Source: Flavobacterium psychrophilum (lineage in GTDB: Bacteria > Bacteroidota > Bacteroidia > Flavobacteriales > Flavobacteriaceae). From it: a DNA stretch of 64,000 bases. The stretch spans positions 1,674,001-1,738,000 of the forward strand of contig CP012388.1 in NCBI GenBank assembly GCA_001708385.1. The letters are read 5' to 3'. Within the stretch, counting starts at the first letter, position 1; the number at the start of each line of letters is the position of its first letter. Below are positions 8,891-17,715 of the stretch, in pieces. Both the position numbers and the translations under genes were made by a program. The notes beneath the pieces are model-generated. The model saw only the letters and a list, made by a program, of their open reading frames with translations. It was not told the origin of the DNA and did not search any database.

Positions 8891-9060
8891 AAATAAATGC
8901 TTGGTGCTTTTATTTTTAGAATACCGCTTACAACCTAAGCAGGTGTTTTGTAATTGTTTTTATTATTAAAATGCGGTACGTTGAAAGTGGGGGCTTAATA
9001 CGTATCGCGTTTTTATTTATACACATTTACAATTAGCGCCCCTCACTTACCAATCTGGCA
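8891..9060 (+). ncRNA. Candidate structured non-coding RNA (6S-Flavo-like or other)
   Basis: Predicted by eye as a three-way junction: a closing helix 8901-8905/9049-9053, a two-part hairpin 8922-8936/8941-8978, and a long GC-rich hairpin 8985-8994/9038-9048 with one bulge. It is not tmRNA, SRP RNA or RNase P RNA, since their conserved cores are absent. The strand is inferred from the upstream -7 box; the complement would fold similarly and would lie in the 3' region beyond the permease terminator. The ends are approximate. Confidence 0.35.
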
Positions 9061-9067
9061 ACGGCAT

Positions 9068-9091
9068 AAAAAAAGCTCTCCGAAGAGAGCT
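9068..9091 (-). terminator. Terminator of the MacB-like permease gene
   Basis: Stem AGCTCTC (9074-9080) and GAGAGCT (9085-9091) with CGAA loop. The run of A at 9068-9074 becomes the T tract on the minus strand. Confidence 0.85.
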
Positions 9092-9113
9092 AATATATTT
9101 ACTGTATCATTTT

Positions 9114-10364
9114 TTACATTCCACTTCGTATTGCCTCAACAGGATCTAGTTTCGATGCCGATATTGCAGGTAAGATACCCGAAAGCAATCCAATAAAAGT
9201 TGCCAGCCCGGTACCGATAATAATATTAGAGAAGCCAAGCACAAACTCAAAGTCAATCATATTACTTACCAACACTGCAATACCCCAAACCATTAGCATA
9301 CCAAATATTCCGCCAATGAGCGAAAGAATTACCGCCTCAAAAAGAAACTGAAATAAAATAAATCTGTTTTTAGCACCTAAGGCTTTTTGTATACCTATAA
9401 GATTAGTACGCTCTTTTACAGAAACGAACATAATATTCGCAATACCAAATCCGCCTACCAGTAATGAGAAGCAGCTAATGATCCAACCGATAATATTAAG
9501 CTGTCCTATTATATTATCAATCAGGTCGGTAAAGCCCGATAAAATATCTATAATAAAGTTATCTGTTTCGGTTGCCTTAATACCTCTATAATTACGAAGT
9601 TTTTGTGTTACTTCTGCTTTAACGGCTTCTGCATCCTCACCTGCTTTTGGCTTTATTATTATAATAGGTGTCATAAAATCGTTATGATCGCCATACATGT
9701 TGCGCAATACATTAACAGGGATAATTACAGCCGTATCGTTATTTTCGCCGAACATACCCTGCCCCTGCTTTTCGAGTACCCCGATAACGGTAAACTTCTT
9801 ACCGTACATTCTTATTTTCTTTTCAAGCGGATTTGCGCCACCAAAAAGCGTCTGTGCTATCTCAAATCCTATAACTGCAACGGGAGTACCGGAATTCGAT
9901 TCGGACTCGTTATAAAAACGCCCGTGCTCAATTTTTAAGCTTTGGATATCTGTAAATTCATACGACACAGGTACAACATTTACATTGCTTGCCGATTCAT
10001 TTTCATAACGAACAGTTTCGCTTTTGGTAAAAATCTGAAAGGCAACTTCCTGTATTGAAGACACATTATCTTTTAAATACTGATATTCATCAAACTTAAC
10101 ATCAGGAAATTGCTCCCTCTTCCACCTTGGGATTTCGCTGGGCCCGAAAGAAAAACGCTTAAGGTACATCGTGTTTTTATCTACCGAGCTCATGTCTTTC
10201 TTAATTTTACGGTCCAGGGAGTCTACCGCTGCCAATACGGCAATGATAGAAAAGATGCCTATAGTAACCCCAAGCAGCGAAAGAAACGTACGCAGCTTGT
10301 TATTGGTAAGCGCATTCATGGCAAATGAAAGGCTTTCTTTGAGTAAACGCAGGTATAAAAGCAT
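9114..10364 (-). CDS. MacB/FtsX-type ABC transporter permease
   Basis: 416-residue inner-membrane permease of the MacB type. An N-terminal transmembrane helix (LRTFLSLLGVTIGIFSIIAVLAAV) is followed by a periplasmic MacB_PCD domain (about residues 45-270) and a C-terminal FtsX domain with three helices, including GWIISCFSLLVGGFGIANIMFVSVKERT and the family ending SKLDPVEAIRSGM. Such permeases work with an ATPase subunit and often with HlyD-like adaptors and TolC-like channels in efflux or lipoprotein-type transport. No ATPase gene lies next to it. The adaptor and TolC genes at 50.7-53.4 kb are possible partners only by family, not by position. It is a single-gene unit with its own terminator. 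Confidence 0.9.
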   Translation of the reverse strand: MLLYLRLLKESLSFAMNALTNNKLRTFLSLLGVTIGIFSIIAVLAAVDSLDRKIKKDMSSVDKNTMYLKRFSFGPSEIPRWKREQFPDVKFDEYQYLKDNVSSIQEVAFQIFTKSETVRYENESASNVNVVPVSYEFTDIQSLKIEHGRFYNESESNSGTPVAVIGFEIAQTLFGGANPLEKKIRMYGKKFTVIGVLEKQGQGMFGENNDTAVIIPVNVLRNMYGDHNDFMTPIIIIKPKAGEDAEAVKAEVTQKLRNYRGIKATETDNFIIDILSGFTDLIDNIIGQLNIIGWIISCFSLLVGGFGIANIMFVSVKERTNLIGIQKALGAKNRFILFQFLFEAVILSLIGGIFGMLMVWGIAVLVSNMIDFEFVLGFSNIIIGTGLATFIGLLSGILPAISASKLDPVEAIRSGM

Positions 10365-10468
10365 GATTGTTTTTGATTGACTTCTGTAAAATTCTGCATT
10401 TTTTTTAAATGGTGCGAACCAAATTCAAATATTTTTTAAAAATCATTAAAATTTAGTGTTCACAGCTT

Positions 10469-10499
10469 TTGAATGTTAGCTGTACAATAACTACTTTTG
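10469..10499 (+). promoter_or_regulatory. purH promoter
   Basis: TTG at 10469-10471, a 20-base spacer and TACTTTTG at 10492-10499: a complete Bacteroidota promoter. It places the transcript start near 10506 and so selects ATG 10523 as the purH start. Confidence 0.75.
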
Positions 10500-10522
10500 C
10501 ATCTTTATTTATACACACAAAA

Positions 10523-12046
10523 ATGAGCATCAAAAAAATTTCATCAGCACTTATTTCGGTATTTGACAAAGACGGTCTTGAACCAATTGTAAAAAAACTA
10601 CATGAGCAGGGTGTAACGTTCTATTCTACAGGCGGTACCGAAGCTTTCATTAAAGACCTGGGCATACCGGTAGTGCCAGTGGAAGATGTTACCTCATACC
10701 CGTCTATTCTTGGCGGAAGGGTAAAAACCCTTCACCCAAAAGTTTTCGGAGGAATCCTTAACCGTCAGGACCACGAAGGCGACGTTCAGCAGATGCAGGA
10801 ATTCAATATCCCGCAGATCGACGTTGTAATCGTAGACCTTTACCCATTTGAAAAAACTGTAGCTTCAGGAGCTTCTGAAGCTGATATTATAGAAAAAATT
10901 GACATCGGCGGTATTTCACTTATCCGTGCAGCTGCCAAAAACTTTAAGGATACTGTAATTGTAGCTTCGGTAAACGAATATGCAGATTTCCTTGATGTAA
11001 TTACTAAAAACAACGGAGGCACAACTCTTGAAGAGCGTAAGCAATTCGCGACTAAAGCATTCCACACATCGTCTCATTACGATACTGCTATTTTTAATTA
11101 CTTTAATGAAGACGAGACTTTCTTTAAAGAAAGCGTTAGTAATGGCCAGGTGCTTCGTTACGGAGAAAACCCTCACCAAAAAGGTTTCTTCTTTGGAGAT
11201 TTCGACAAAATGTTCACTAAACTTCACGGAAAAGAGTTATCTTACAACAACTTACTAGATGTAGATGCTGCCGTTAACCTTATAGCTGAATTTAAAAACG
11301 ACGGGCCTACGTTTGCTATCCTTAAACACAATAACGCTTGTGGTATCGCTACAAGAGAAACAGTAAAAGAAGCTTACCTTGATGCCCTTGCCGGAGACCC
11401 TACATCTGCATTTGGCGGTGTATTAATCTCTAACGTAAAAATTGACAAGGCTGCAGCAGATGAAATAAACAGTCTTTTCTGCGAAGTGGTAATCGCTCCC
11501 GGATTTGATGACGATGCAGCAGCTGTGCTTCAGGAGAAGAAAAACAGAATTTTATTAGTTCAAAACGAGGTAGAACTACCTACAAAACAGGTTCGTACGT
11601 GTCTTAATGGACTATTAGTTCAGGATAAAGACAATATTACCGACAATAAAGAGCACCTTACTACCGTTACAGTAACATCACCTACTACACAGGAAATTGA
11701 AGACCTGCTTTTTGCTTCTAAAATATGCAAGCACACAAAATCTAACACGATCGTGTTTGCTAAAAATAAACAGCTTTACGCTTCGGGAACAGGACAGACT
11801 TCCCGAGTTGACGCTTTAAGGCATGCTGTAGAAAAAGCCGGAGCCTTTAACTTCGACCTAAATGGCGCTGTTATGGCCAGCGACGCGTTTTTCCCTTTCC
11901 CGGATTGCGTTGAACTAGCTAAAAACGCCGGAATTACTGCGGTTATACAACCCGGAGGTTCAATTAAAGACGAACTTAGTATTAACTACTGCAACGAAAA
12001 CAATGTTGCAATGGTATTTACAGGAACCCGTCATTTCAAACATTAA
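10523..12046 (+). CDS. purH: Bifunctional AICAR transformylase/IMP cyclohydrolase
   Basis: Cytoplasmic enzyme for the last two steps of de novo purine synthesis: formylation of AICAR with 10-formyl-tetrahydrofolate, then ring closure to IMP. The 507-residue protein has the N-terminal cyclohydrolase (MGS-like) domain with STGGT, GGRVKTLHPKVFGGIL and the C-terminal transformylase with RYGENPHQ, the conserved lysine-histidine pair in LKHNNACG, DPTSAFGG, and the final QPGGSIKD...MVFTGTRHFKH. The length matches the family. The start is ATG 10523, just after the promoter; the frame opening at 10469 would overlap that promoter. Confidence 0.97.
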   Translation: MSIKKISSALISVFDKDGLEPIVKKLHEQGVTFYSTGGTEAFIKDLGIPVVPVEDVTSYPSILGGRVKTLHPKVFGGILNRQDHEGDVQQMQEFNIPQIDVVIVDLYPFEKTVASGASEADIIEKIDIGGISLIRAAAKNFKDTVIVASVNEYADFLDVITKNNGGTTLEERKQFATKAFHTSSHYDTAIFNYFNEDETFFKESVSNGQVLRYGENPHQKGFFFGDFDKMFTKLHGKELSYNNLLDVDAAVNLIAEFKNDGPTFAILKHNNACGIATRETVKEAYLDALAGDPTSAFGGVLISNVKIDKAAADEINSLFCEVVIAPGFDDDAAAVLQEKKNRILLVQNEVELPTKQVRTCLNGLLVQDKDNITDNKEHLTTVTVTSPTTQEIEDLLFASKICKHTKSNTIVFAKNKQLYASGTGQTSRVDALRHAVEKAGAFNFDLNGAVMASDAFFPFPDCVELAKNAGITAVIQPGGSIKDELSINYCNENNVAMVFTGTRHFKH

Positions 12047-12052
12047 TTTTAC

Positions 12053-12060
12053 TATTTTTG
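12053..12060 (+). promoter_or_regulatory. Candidate -7 box for the mre operon
   Basis: TATTTTTG, exact TAnnTTTG, just after the purH stop and 46 bases before the mreB ATG. No clear -33 TTG. Confidence 0.5.
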
Positions 12061-12106
12061 TAAGCTTAAATATTTTTTACCAAAACCTTAATACAACAAA
12101 ACCAGT

Positions 12107-13135
12107 ATGGGATTTTTTGATTTCATGACCGAGGATATTGCCATCGACCTTGGTACCGCAAATACCCTAATCATACATAACGATAAAGTAGTTATAGACA
12201 GCCCGTCTATAGTTGCACGCGACCGGATATCGGGCAAAATAATTGCCGTAGGTAAGGAAGCTAACATGATGCAGGGCAAAACCCATGAAAACATAAAGAC
12301 CATACGTCCTCTTAAAGACGGTGTTATTGCTGACTTTGATGCTTCTGAAAAGATGCTTACAATGTTCATTAAAAGCATACCGGCCCTTAAAAAGAAACTT
12401 TTCACGCCTGCACTTCGCCTGGTTATCTGTATTCCATCAGGAATTACAGAGGTTGAAATGCGTGCGGTAAAAGAGTCGGCAGAAAGAGTAAACGGTAAAG
12501 AGGTATACCTTATACACGAGCCAATGGCAGCGGCTATAGGTATTGGTGTAGACATCATGCAGCCTAAAGGTAACATGATCGTGGATATAGGTGGTGGTAC
12601 TACAGAAATTGCTGTTATCGCATTAGGCGGTATTGTATGCGACAAATCGGTTAAGATTGCGGGAGACGTTTTCACCAACGATATTGTTTACTACATGCGT
12701 ACACAACACAACCTTTTTGTGGGTGAAAGCACAGCAGAAAAAATCAAGATTACAATAGGTGCAGCCATAGAGGACCTTGAAACTCCTCCTGAAGATATGT
12801 CGGTACAGGGACGTGACCTTTTAACGGGAAAACCTAAACAGGTAGACGTTTCATACCGCGAGATTGCAAAAGCGCTTGACAAGTCCATTCAGCGTATTGA
12901 GGATGCGGTTATGGAAACATTATCGCAAACGCCTCCGGAACTTGCAGCAGATATTTACAACACGGGTATTTACCTTGCAGGCGGAGGATCTATGCTAAGA
13001 GGTCTTGACAAGCGTATTTCGCAAAAAACAGACCTTCCTGTTTACATCGCAGAAGACCCGCTAAGGGCAGTTGTAAGAGGAACGGGAATGGCCCTAAAAA
13101 ACATACAAAAATTCAGAAGCATACTTATCAAATAA
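12107..13135 (+). CDS. mreB: Rod shape-determining actin-like protein MreB
   Basis: Bacterial actin that forms membrane-bound filaments and guides the elongation machinery for cylindrical wall growth. 342 residues, standard length. ATP-binding motifs are visible: phosphate 1 DIAIDLGTANTLI near the N-terminus, phosphate 2 VDIGGGTTEIAVIALGGIV, adenosine motif GIYLAGGGSMLRGLD, plus IPSGITEVEMRAVKES and LIHEPMAAAIG. The N-terminal MGFFDFMTED likely helps membrane attachment. First gene of a five-gene morphogenesis operon, with mreC 14 bases downstream. Confidence 0.97.
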   Translation: MGFFDFMTEDIAIDLGTANTLIIHNDKVVIDSPSIVARDRISGKIIAVGKEANMMQGKTHENIKTIRPLKDGVIADFDASEKMLTMFIKSIPALKKKLFTPALRLVICIPSGITEVEMRAVKESAERVNGKEVYLIHEPMAAAIGIGVDIMQPKGNMIVDIGGGTTEIAVIALGGIVCDKSVKIAGDVFTNDIVYYMRTQHNLFVGESTAEKIKITIGAAIEDLETPPEDMSVQGRDLLTGKPKQVDVSYREIAKALDKSIQRIEDAVMETLSQTPPELAADIYNTGIYLAGGGSMLRGLDKRISQKTDLPVYIAEDPLRAVVRGTGMALKNIQKFRSILIK

Positions 13136-13149
13136 AGACGGCTTAACTA

Positions 13150-13983
13150 ATGCAGCAAATATTTAATTTTATATTTAAAAACAGTATTTTATTACTGTTT
13201 TTGCTGCTTTTGGGCATTTCGTTATCGCTCACCATACAATCGCATTCCTACCACAGAAGCAGGGCCGTATCTTCGGCGAATGCCATATCGGGCTATGTGT
13301 ATGAACAGGTGAACAATGTAGAAGAGTACTTAAGCCTCAAGAAACAGAATGAAGCACTGGCCGGAGAAAATGCACGCCTTAAAAAGATGCTTTTCAACAC
13401 TCAGGACACTGCCAACCTGCCTCCTGTACAATTACCCGACGTTATAGGTAATTATGCTGTTATACAGTCTAAAGTCATCCGTAATTCATACGGCGTCCAG
13501 GAAAACTATTTTACCATTAACACAGGCCATAATAAAGGCGTAAAACCAGATATGGGCGTCGTAAGCAGCCTTGGGGTTGTTGGTATTATAGAAAACACTT
13601 CCGGCAACTATGCAACGGTTATTAGTATCCTGAACCGTAAGTTTAAACTTGACGCCAAGATCAAAAAGAACAATCACTTTGGCACCCTTACGTGGAACGG
13701 TAAAAACACCGGCTTTGCACAGCTTATTGATGTACCAAGGCTTGCCACCGTACGTAAAGGCGATACTATTGTTACCGGTGCAGAATCGAGGATATTCCCC
13801 GAAAATATACCAATCGGTACAATCGAGAAAGTATACATCGACAAAAAAACAAACTATTATACACTTGACGTTAGATTGTTTAACGACATGACTAGTCTTG
13901 GGCATGTGTACATAATAGAAAACAAAGACAGGGACGAAATAATTAAACTGGAAGAACAAACTACCAAACCGAATGAGCAGTAG
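13150..13983 (+). CDS. mreC: Rod shape-determining protein MreC
   Basis: 277-residue bitopic inner-membrane protein linking cytoplasmic MreB with the periplasmic wall synthases. It has an N-terminal transmembrane helix (SILLLFLLLLGISLSLTI), a coiled coil at about residues 60-90 (EEYLSLKKQNEALAGENARLKKML), then the two beta-rich MreC domains with YFTINTGHNKGVKPDMGVVSS and the second-domain segment KGDTIVTGAESRIFPENIPIG. The C-terminal tail overlaps the mreD start by 11 bases, so the two are translationally coupled. Confidence 0.93.
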   Translation: MQQIFNFIFKNSILLLFLLLLGISLSLTIQSHSYHRSRAVSSANAISGYVYEQVNNVEEYLSLKKQNEALAGENARLKKMLFNTQDTANLPPVQLPDVIGNYAVIQSKVIRNSYGVQENYFTINTGHNKGVKPDMGVVSSLGVVGIIENTSGNYATVISILNRKFKLDAKIKKNNHFGTLTWNGKNTGFAQLIDVPRLATVRKGDTIVTGAESRIFPENIPIGTIEKVYIDKKTNYYTLDVRLFNDMTSLGHVYIIENKDRDEIIKLEEQTTKPNEQ

Positions 13984-14479
13984 CGTTATTATAAACATAT
14001 TCAGGTTTATCATCCTGCTGCTATTACAAGTAGTTATTTTTAGCAGGCTGGATTTGTTTGGGTTTCTTAACCCCTACCCTTATATACTATTTATACTCCT
14101 GTATCCGGTAAACGGAAGCAAGGCGGGACTTTTGGTATCATCTTTCTTTTTAGGACTTATATTAGACATGTTCTTAAATTCTGGAGGGTCGCACGCGGTT
14201 GCCTGTGTTACGCTTGCTTATTTCCGGCCAACATTCTTTAAGTTCTCATTTGGTATAAGTTACGAATACCAAACCGTAAAAATAAACGACAGGCTTTCGC
14301 CCGAAAGATTCTCATTTATCCTTATTTCTGTTGTAACGCATCATTTTATTTTATACCTTTTGGAGGTATTTAGGTTTAGCCTTATTCTTGACGTACTGCT
14401 AAGAACTTTGCTTACAACCGTATTTACACTGATACTTTGCATCATTATAATCTACTTAATTAAGCCGGGCAAACAATGA
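13973..14479 (+). CDS. mreD: Rod shape-determining protein MreD
   Basis: 168-residue integral membrane protein with about five hydrophobic helices (such as IFRFIILLLLQVVIFSRL and the end VFTLILCIIIIYLIK). The family is weakly conserved in sequence; position between mreC and mrdA together with size and hydrophobicity supports the call. Visible NPYPYILFILLYPV and FFLGLILDMF fit the MreD pattern. It starts inside the end of mreC and its stop overlaps the mrdA start by 4 bases (ATGA). Confidence 0.88.
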   Translation: MSSSVIINIFRFIILLLLQVVIFSRLDLFGFLNPYPYILFILLYPVNGSKAGLLVSSFFLGLILDMFLNSGGSHAVACVTLAYFRPTFFKFSFGISYEYQTVKINDRLSPERFSFILISVVTHHFILYLLEVFRFSLILDVLLRTLLTTVFTLILCIIIIYLIKPGKQ

Positions 14480-16347
14480 GAAAGATCTTACTGCCAACAA
14501 TTATTATTGCCGCAACTATTATTATCGTGGCAAGGCTTTTTTATTTGCAGATACTTGATGACTCTTACATCAAGAAGTCTGACAACAATGCCATCAAGAT
14601 AAAATACGACTATCCTGAAAGGGGATATATATACGATAGGCACGGTAAGCTTATGGTGGCAAACCAGCCATCATACGATATCATGGTTACCCCAAAAGAA
14701 ATGAAGAATCTGGACACGCTTGAGCTATGTTCACTTCTCGGCGTAACTAAAGAATATTTTATCCAGCGACTTGAAAAAGCGAATGTATACAGCCGAAGGC
14801 TACCCTCCGTTTTTTTACCTCAATTGAATAAAAAAGAATTTGCTGCATTCCAGGAAAAAATACGCCGATTTAAGGGATTTGATATTGTTAAACGTTCACT
14901 GCGCGACTATCAAACCACGGCAGGATCTAACGTGTTTGGCTATATTGCCCAGGTAAATGATGCTATCATAAAAAAACATCCTTACTACAAAAGTGGTGAC
15001 CTCATCGGTAAACAAGGCGTTGAGGAAATGTATGAAGAAATTCTGCGTGGCGTAAAAGGCGTAAAATACATTCAGAAAGACCGTTTCAACAGGGAGATCG
15101 GTTCTTTTAAAGAAGGAATATACGATACGATTGCTGTTCAGGGGCAGGACATTACACTTACCCTCGATATGGAACTGCAAAAGTATGGTGAGTCACTTAT
15201 GTTCGAAAAACGTGGCGGTATTGTTGCTCTTGAACCCAGCACAGGTGAGATACTGGCATTGGTTACCGCACCTTCATACGACCCTTCCCTACTTGTAGGC
15301 CGCGAGCGTTCCAAGAACTATAGTGCAATGTACAATGACAGCATCGCAATGCCTTTGTTTGACAGAGGATTACTGGCTGAATACCCTCCTGGATCGCCTT
15401 TTAAAATTCTTACCGGCCTTGTCGGTCTTCAGGAAGAAGTGGTAGACCCAAACACCACCTTTATGTGTCATCACGGTTTTTCGTACGGACGCGGTGCGTT
15501 CATGAAATGCCACGGTTTTGGCCCGCATAACCTTAACAACGGTATTTACAATTCATGTAATACTTATTTTGCAAACGTATTTAAGCTTACAGTAGATAAA
15601 TATCCTAAGCCGCAGTATGGCGTTGACGCATGGGCAAGCCATCTTAAAAGTTTTGGTTTAGGTGAATTTTTAGGATACGATCTACCTCCGGGAAGACCGG
15701 GAAGGGTTCCTACCTCTAAATTCTACAAACGATTTTATCCTAACGGAGGCTGGAGAAGTTCAACGATCATTTCTAACTCAATTGGCCAGGGAGAGGTTGC
15801 CATGACGCCTATTCAATTAGCCAACATGATGGCTACTGTTGCAAATGAAGGCTGGTATTATACACCTCATGTTATTAAAAAGATTGAAGGCAAAACTATC
15901 GACAAGAAATTTACGACGAAACACCACACTTCAATTGACAAACAGCATTTTAAACCTGTTATCAACGGATTGTTTGACGTTTACAACTTCGGTACGGCAA
16001 GGTCATTACGGGTTGAAGGCATTGAAATATGCGGAAAGACCGGTACTGCCGAAAACTTTACCAAAATAAACGGCAAAAGAACACAGCTTACCGACCATTC
16101 TATATTCGTTGCTTTTGCACCAAGGGAAAACCCTAAGATCGCAATTGCGGTTTTCGTAGAAAATGGTTATTGGGGTGCGCGTTGGGCAGGGCCTATCGCA
16201 AGTTTAATGATAGAGAAGTACCTTAAAGGTGAGGCTTTAACACAAAAGCCACGTGAAGAGTGGATTAAAACCCACGGCCTGAAAGCCGAATACGAAAAAC
16301 CGTTAAGCGGACAGCCATTTAAAATTAATCAAAACTATTTACCATAA
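14476..16347 (+). CDS. mrdA: Penicillin-binding protein 2, elongasome transpeptidase
   Basis: Class B peptidoglycan transpeptidase working with RodA in lateral wall synthesis. 623 residues with one N-terminal transmembrane anchor (LLPTIIIAATIIIVARLFYLQIL), a PBP dimerisation domain (ERGYIYDRHGKLMVANQPSYDI) and the transpeptidase domain with all three active-site motifs: serine motif SPFK (S307, K310), SCN (S360), and KTG (K521). The start overlaps mreD by 4 bases. Beta-lactams such as mecillinam target this family. Confidence 0.95.
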   Translation: MRKILLPTIIIAATIIIVARLFYLQILDDSYIKKSDNNAIKIKYDYPERGYIYDRHGKLMVANQPSYDIMVTPKEMKNLDTLELCSLLGVTKEYFIQRLEKANVYSRRLPSVFLPQLNKKEFAAFQEKIRRFKGFDIVKRSLRDYQTTAGSNVFGYIAQVNDAIIKKHPYYKSGDLIGKQGVEEMYEEILRGVKGVKYIQKDRFNREIGSFKEGIYDTIAVQGQDITLTLDMELQKYGESLMFEKRGGIVALEPSTGEILALVTAPSYDPSLLVGRERSKNYSAMYNDSIAMPLFDRGLLAEYPPGSPFKILTGLVGLQEEVVDPNTTFMCHHGFSYGRGAFMKCHGFGPHNLNNGIYNSCNTYFANVFKLTVDKYPKPQYGVDAWASHLKSFGLGEFLGYDLPPGRPGRVPTSKFYKRFYPNGGWRSSTIISNSIGQGEVAMTPIQLANMMATVANEGWYYTPHVIKKIEGKTIDKKFTTKHHTSIDKQHFKPVINGLFDVYNFGTARSLRVEGIEICGKTGTAENFTKINGKRTQLTDHSIFVAFAPRENPKIAIAVFVENGYWGARWAGPIASLMIEKYLKGEALTQKPREEWIKTHGLKAEYEKPLSGQPFKINQNYLP

Positions 16348-16365
16348 AATCCTGGTTACTCCGTA

Positions 16366-17622
16366 ATGAAAAACCAAAGCGTAACTAACAATATCGACTG
16401 GATTACCATACTGCTTTATGCAGTGCTGGTTATTGCGGGGTGGGTAACTATTTATTCGGCTTCACTGCCGGATCAGACTACCTCTATATTTGATATTGGG
16501 CAGGTTTACGGTAAACAGATCATGTTTATTGTAACCAGTATACCGCTTATTATGGTTGTGCTTACGGTAGATGCCAAGATATATGACAAGTACGCCCTTG
16601 TGTTCTATGGAGTCGGTATAGCGCTTCTTGCAGGCTTATTTGTTTTGGGGAAAACCATTAAGGGACAAACTAACTGGTATTCCTTTGGGGGATTCAGTTT
16701 ACAGCCATCAGAATTTGCTAAGATCGCCACATCATTGGTGCTTTCAAAATACCTAAGTGACGTACAGATAAACCTGAAGAACATCAATCATCAACTATTA
16801 GCTTTTGCCATTATAGGTTTCCCTGTATTGCTTATTATGATGCAGCCCGATGCCGGTAGCGCCATGATATTTGCAACACTTACACTTGTATTATACCGCG
16901 AAGGATTACCAGGATGGTACTTGGCGACAGGAGCAGTAGCTATTGTACTTTTCCTTTTAGCACTATTGGTAAAGCCGTTTTATATAGTATTACTGGCTTT
17001 TATAATAATCCTCGCGCAGTTTTTTGTTAGCCGAAGAGCTTTTAGAAACCCAATACTCTCTACGCTTATATTTGTGGGGATCGTTGGCTTTGTGTATTCG
17101 GTAGATTTTGTGTATGAGAATGTACTTGAAGCCCACCAGAAAGACCGTATCAATGTATTATTTGATAAGGATGTAAACCAGCAAGCAGAGGGTTATAACC
17201 TTAACCAGAGCATGATTGCCATTGGATCGGGAGGATGGTTTGGAAAAGGATATCTTGAAGGCACACAAACAAAGGGTGGTTTCGTACCGGAACAGCATAC
17301 CGATTATATTTTTACCACAGTTGGTGAAGAATGGGGCTTCGTAGGAGCTTTAGTCGTAATAGGACTGTTCGTTAGCCTGTTACTACGGATTATCTACCTG
17401 GCAGAGCGGCAAAAATCAAAGTTCAGCCGTACATATGGGTACTGCGTAGCTGCAATATTGTTTATGCACTTCTTTGTAAATATTACCATGCTTATTAAGC
17501 TATTCCCTACTATTGGGGTTCCGCTGCCGTTCTTCTCTTATGGAGGATCGAGTTTGTGGGCATTTACCATATTGCTGTTCATTTTTATTAAAATGGATGC
17601 CAACAAGGTTAATGAGTGGTAA
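16366..17622 (+). CDS. rodA: Rod shape-determining SEDS glycosyltransferase RodA
   Basis: 418-residue polytopic SEDS protein that polymerises lipid II into glycan strands together with PBP2. Family motifs are visible: QTNWYSFGGFSLQPSEFAKIA, MMQPDAGSAMIF (with the catalytic aspartate of SEDS proteins), and the C-terminal FVPEQHTDYIFTTVGEEWGF and GVPLPFFSYGGSS. About ten hydrophobic helices. Last gene of the mreBCD-mrdA-rodA unit. No terminator is evident in the 93 bases before the convergent permease gene. Confidence 0.95.
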   Translation: MKNQSVTNNIDWITILLYAVLVIAGWVTIYSASLPDQTTSIFDIGQVYGKQIMFIVTSIPLIMVVLTVDAKIYDKYALVFYGVGIALLAGLFVLGKTIKGQTNWYSFGGFSLQPSEFAKIATSLVLSKYLSDVQINLKNINHQLLAFAIIGFPVLLIMMQPDAGSAMIFATLTLVLYREGLPGWYLATGAVAIVLFLLALLVKPFYIVLLAFIIILAQFFVSRRAFRNPILSTLIFVGIVGFVYSVDFVYENVLEAHQKDRINVLFDKDVNQQAEGYNLNQSMIAIGSGGWFGKGYLEGTQTKGGFVPEQHTDYIFTTVGEEWGFVGALVVIGLFVSLLLRIIYLAERQKSKFSRTYGYCVAAILFMHFFVNITMLIKLFPTIGVPLPFFSYGGSSLWAFTILLFIFIKMDANKVNEW

Positions 17623-17715
17623 ACTAAAGTATTCAGTCGCAGTTTTCAGTTATCAATCTGACAACTTGACCAACATCAATTATTTTCGATTTAAAACTGC
17701 AGGCATACCTACTAT

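Larger units (their letters stand above)
8745..9067. other. Gene-free stretch with a candidate structured small RNA
   Basis: No convincing reading frame occurs here; the longest small frame, ATG at 8888, encodes only about 11 codons. From 8877 there is a promoter-like TAGTTTTG, followed by nested inverted repeats: TTGGT 8901-8905 with ACCAA 9049-9053; TACCGC 8922-8927 with GCGGTA 8973-8978; TTACAACCT 8928-8936 with AGGT...TGTAA 8941-8953; and AAGTGGGGGC 8985-8994 with GCCCCTCACTT 9038-9048. The first part (8745-8876) is AT-rich and shows nothing else clear. Confidence 0.45.

Noticed and set aside
8888..8920. Short reading frame starting ATG at 8888 after a -7 box
   Set aside because: Only about ten sense codons before a stop; the folded structure of the downstream region is a better explanation.
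9114..10364. Treating the MacB-like permease as part of the TolC-HlyD efflux system at 50.7-53.4 kb
   Set aside because: They are about 40 kb apart with no shared regulation visible; functional pairing would be a guess.
13486..14013. A 175-codon minus-strand frame across mreC and mreD
   Set aside because: It overlaps two solid operon genes on the other strand and shows a composition typical of antisense frames.
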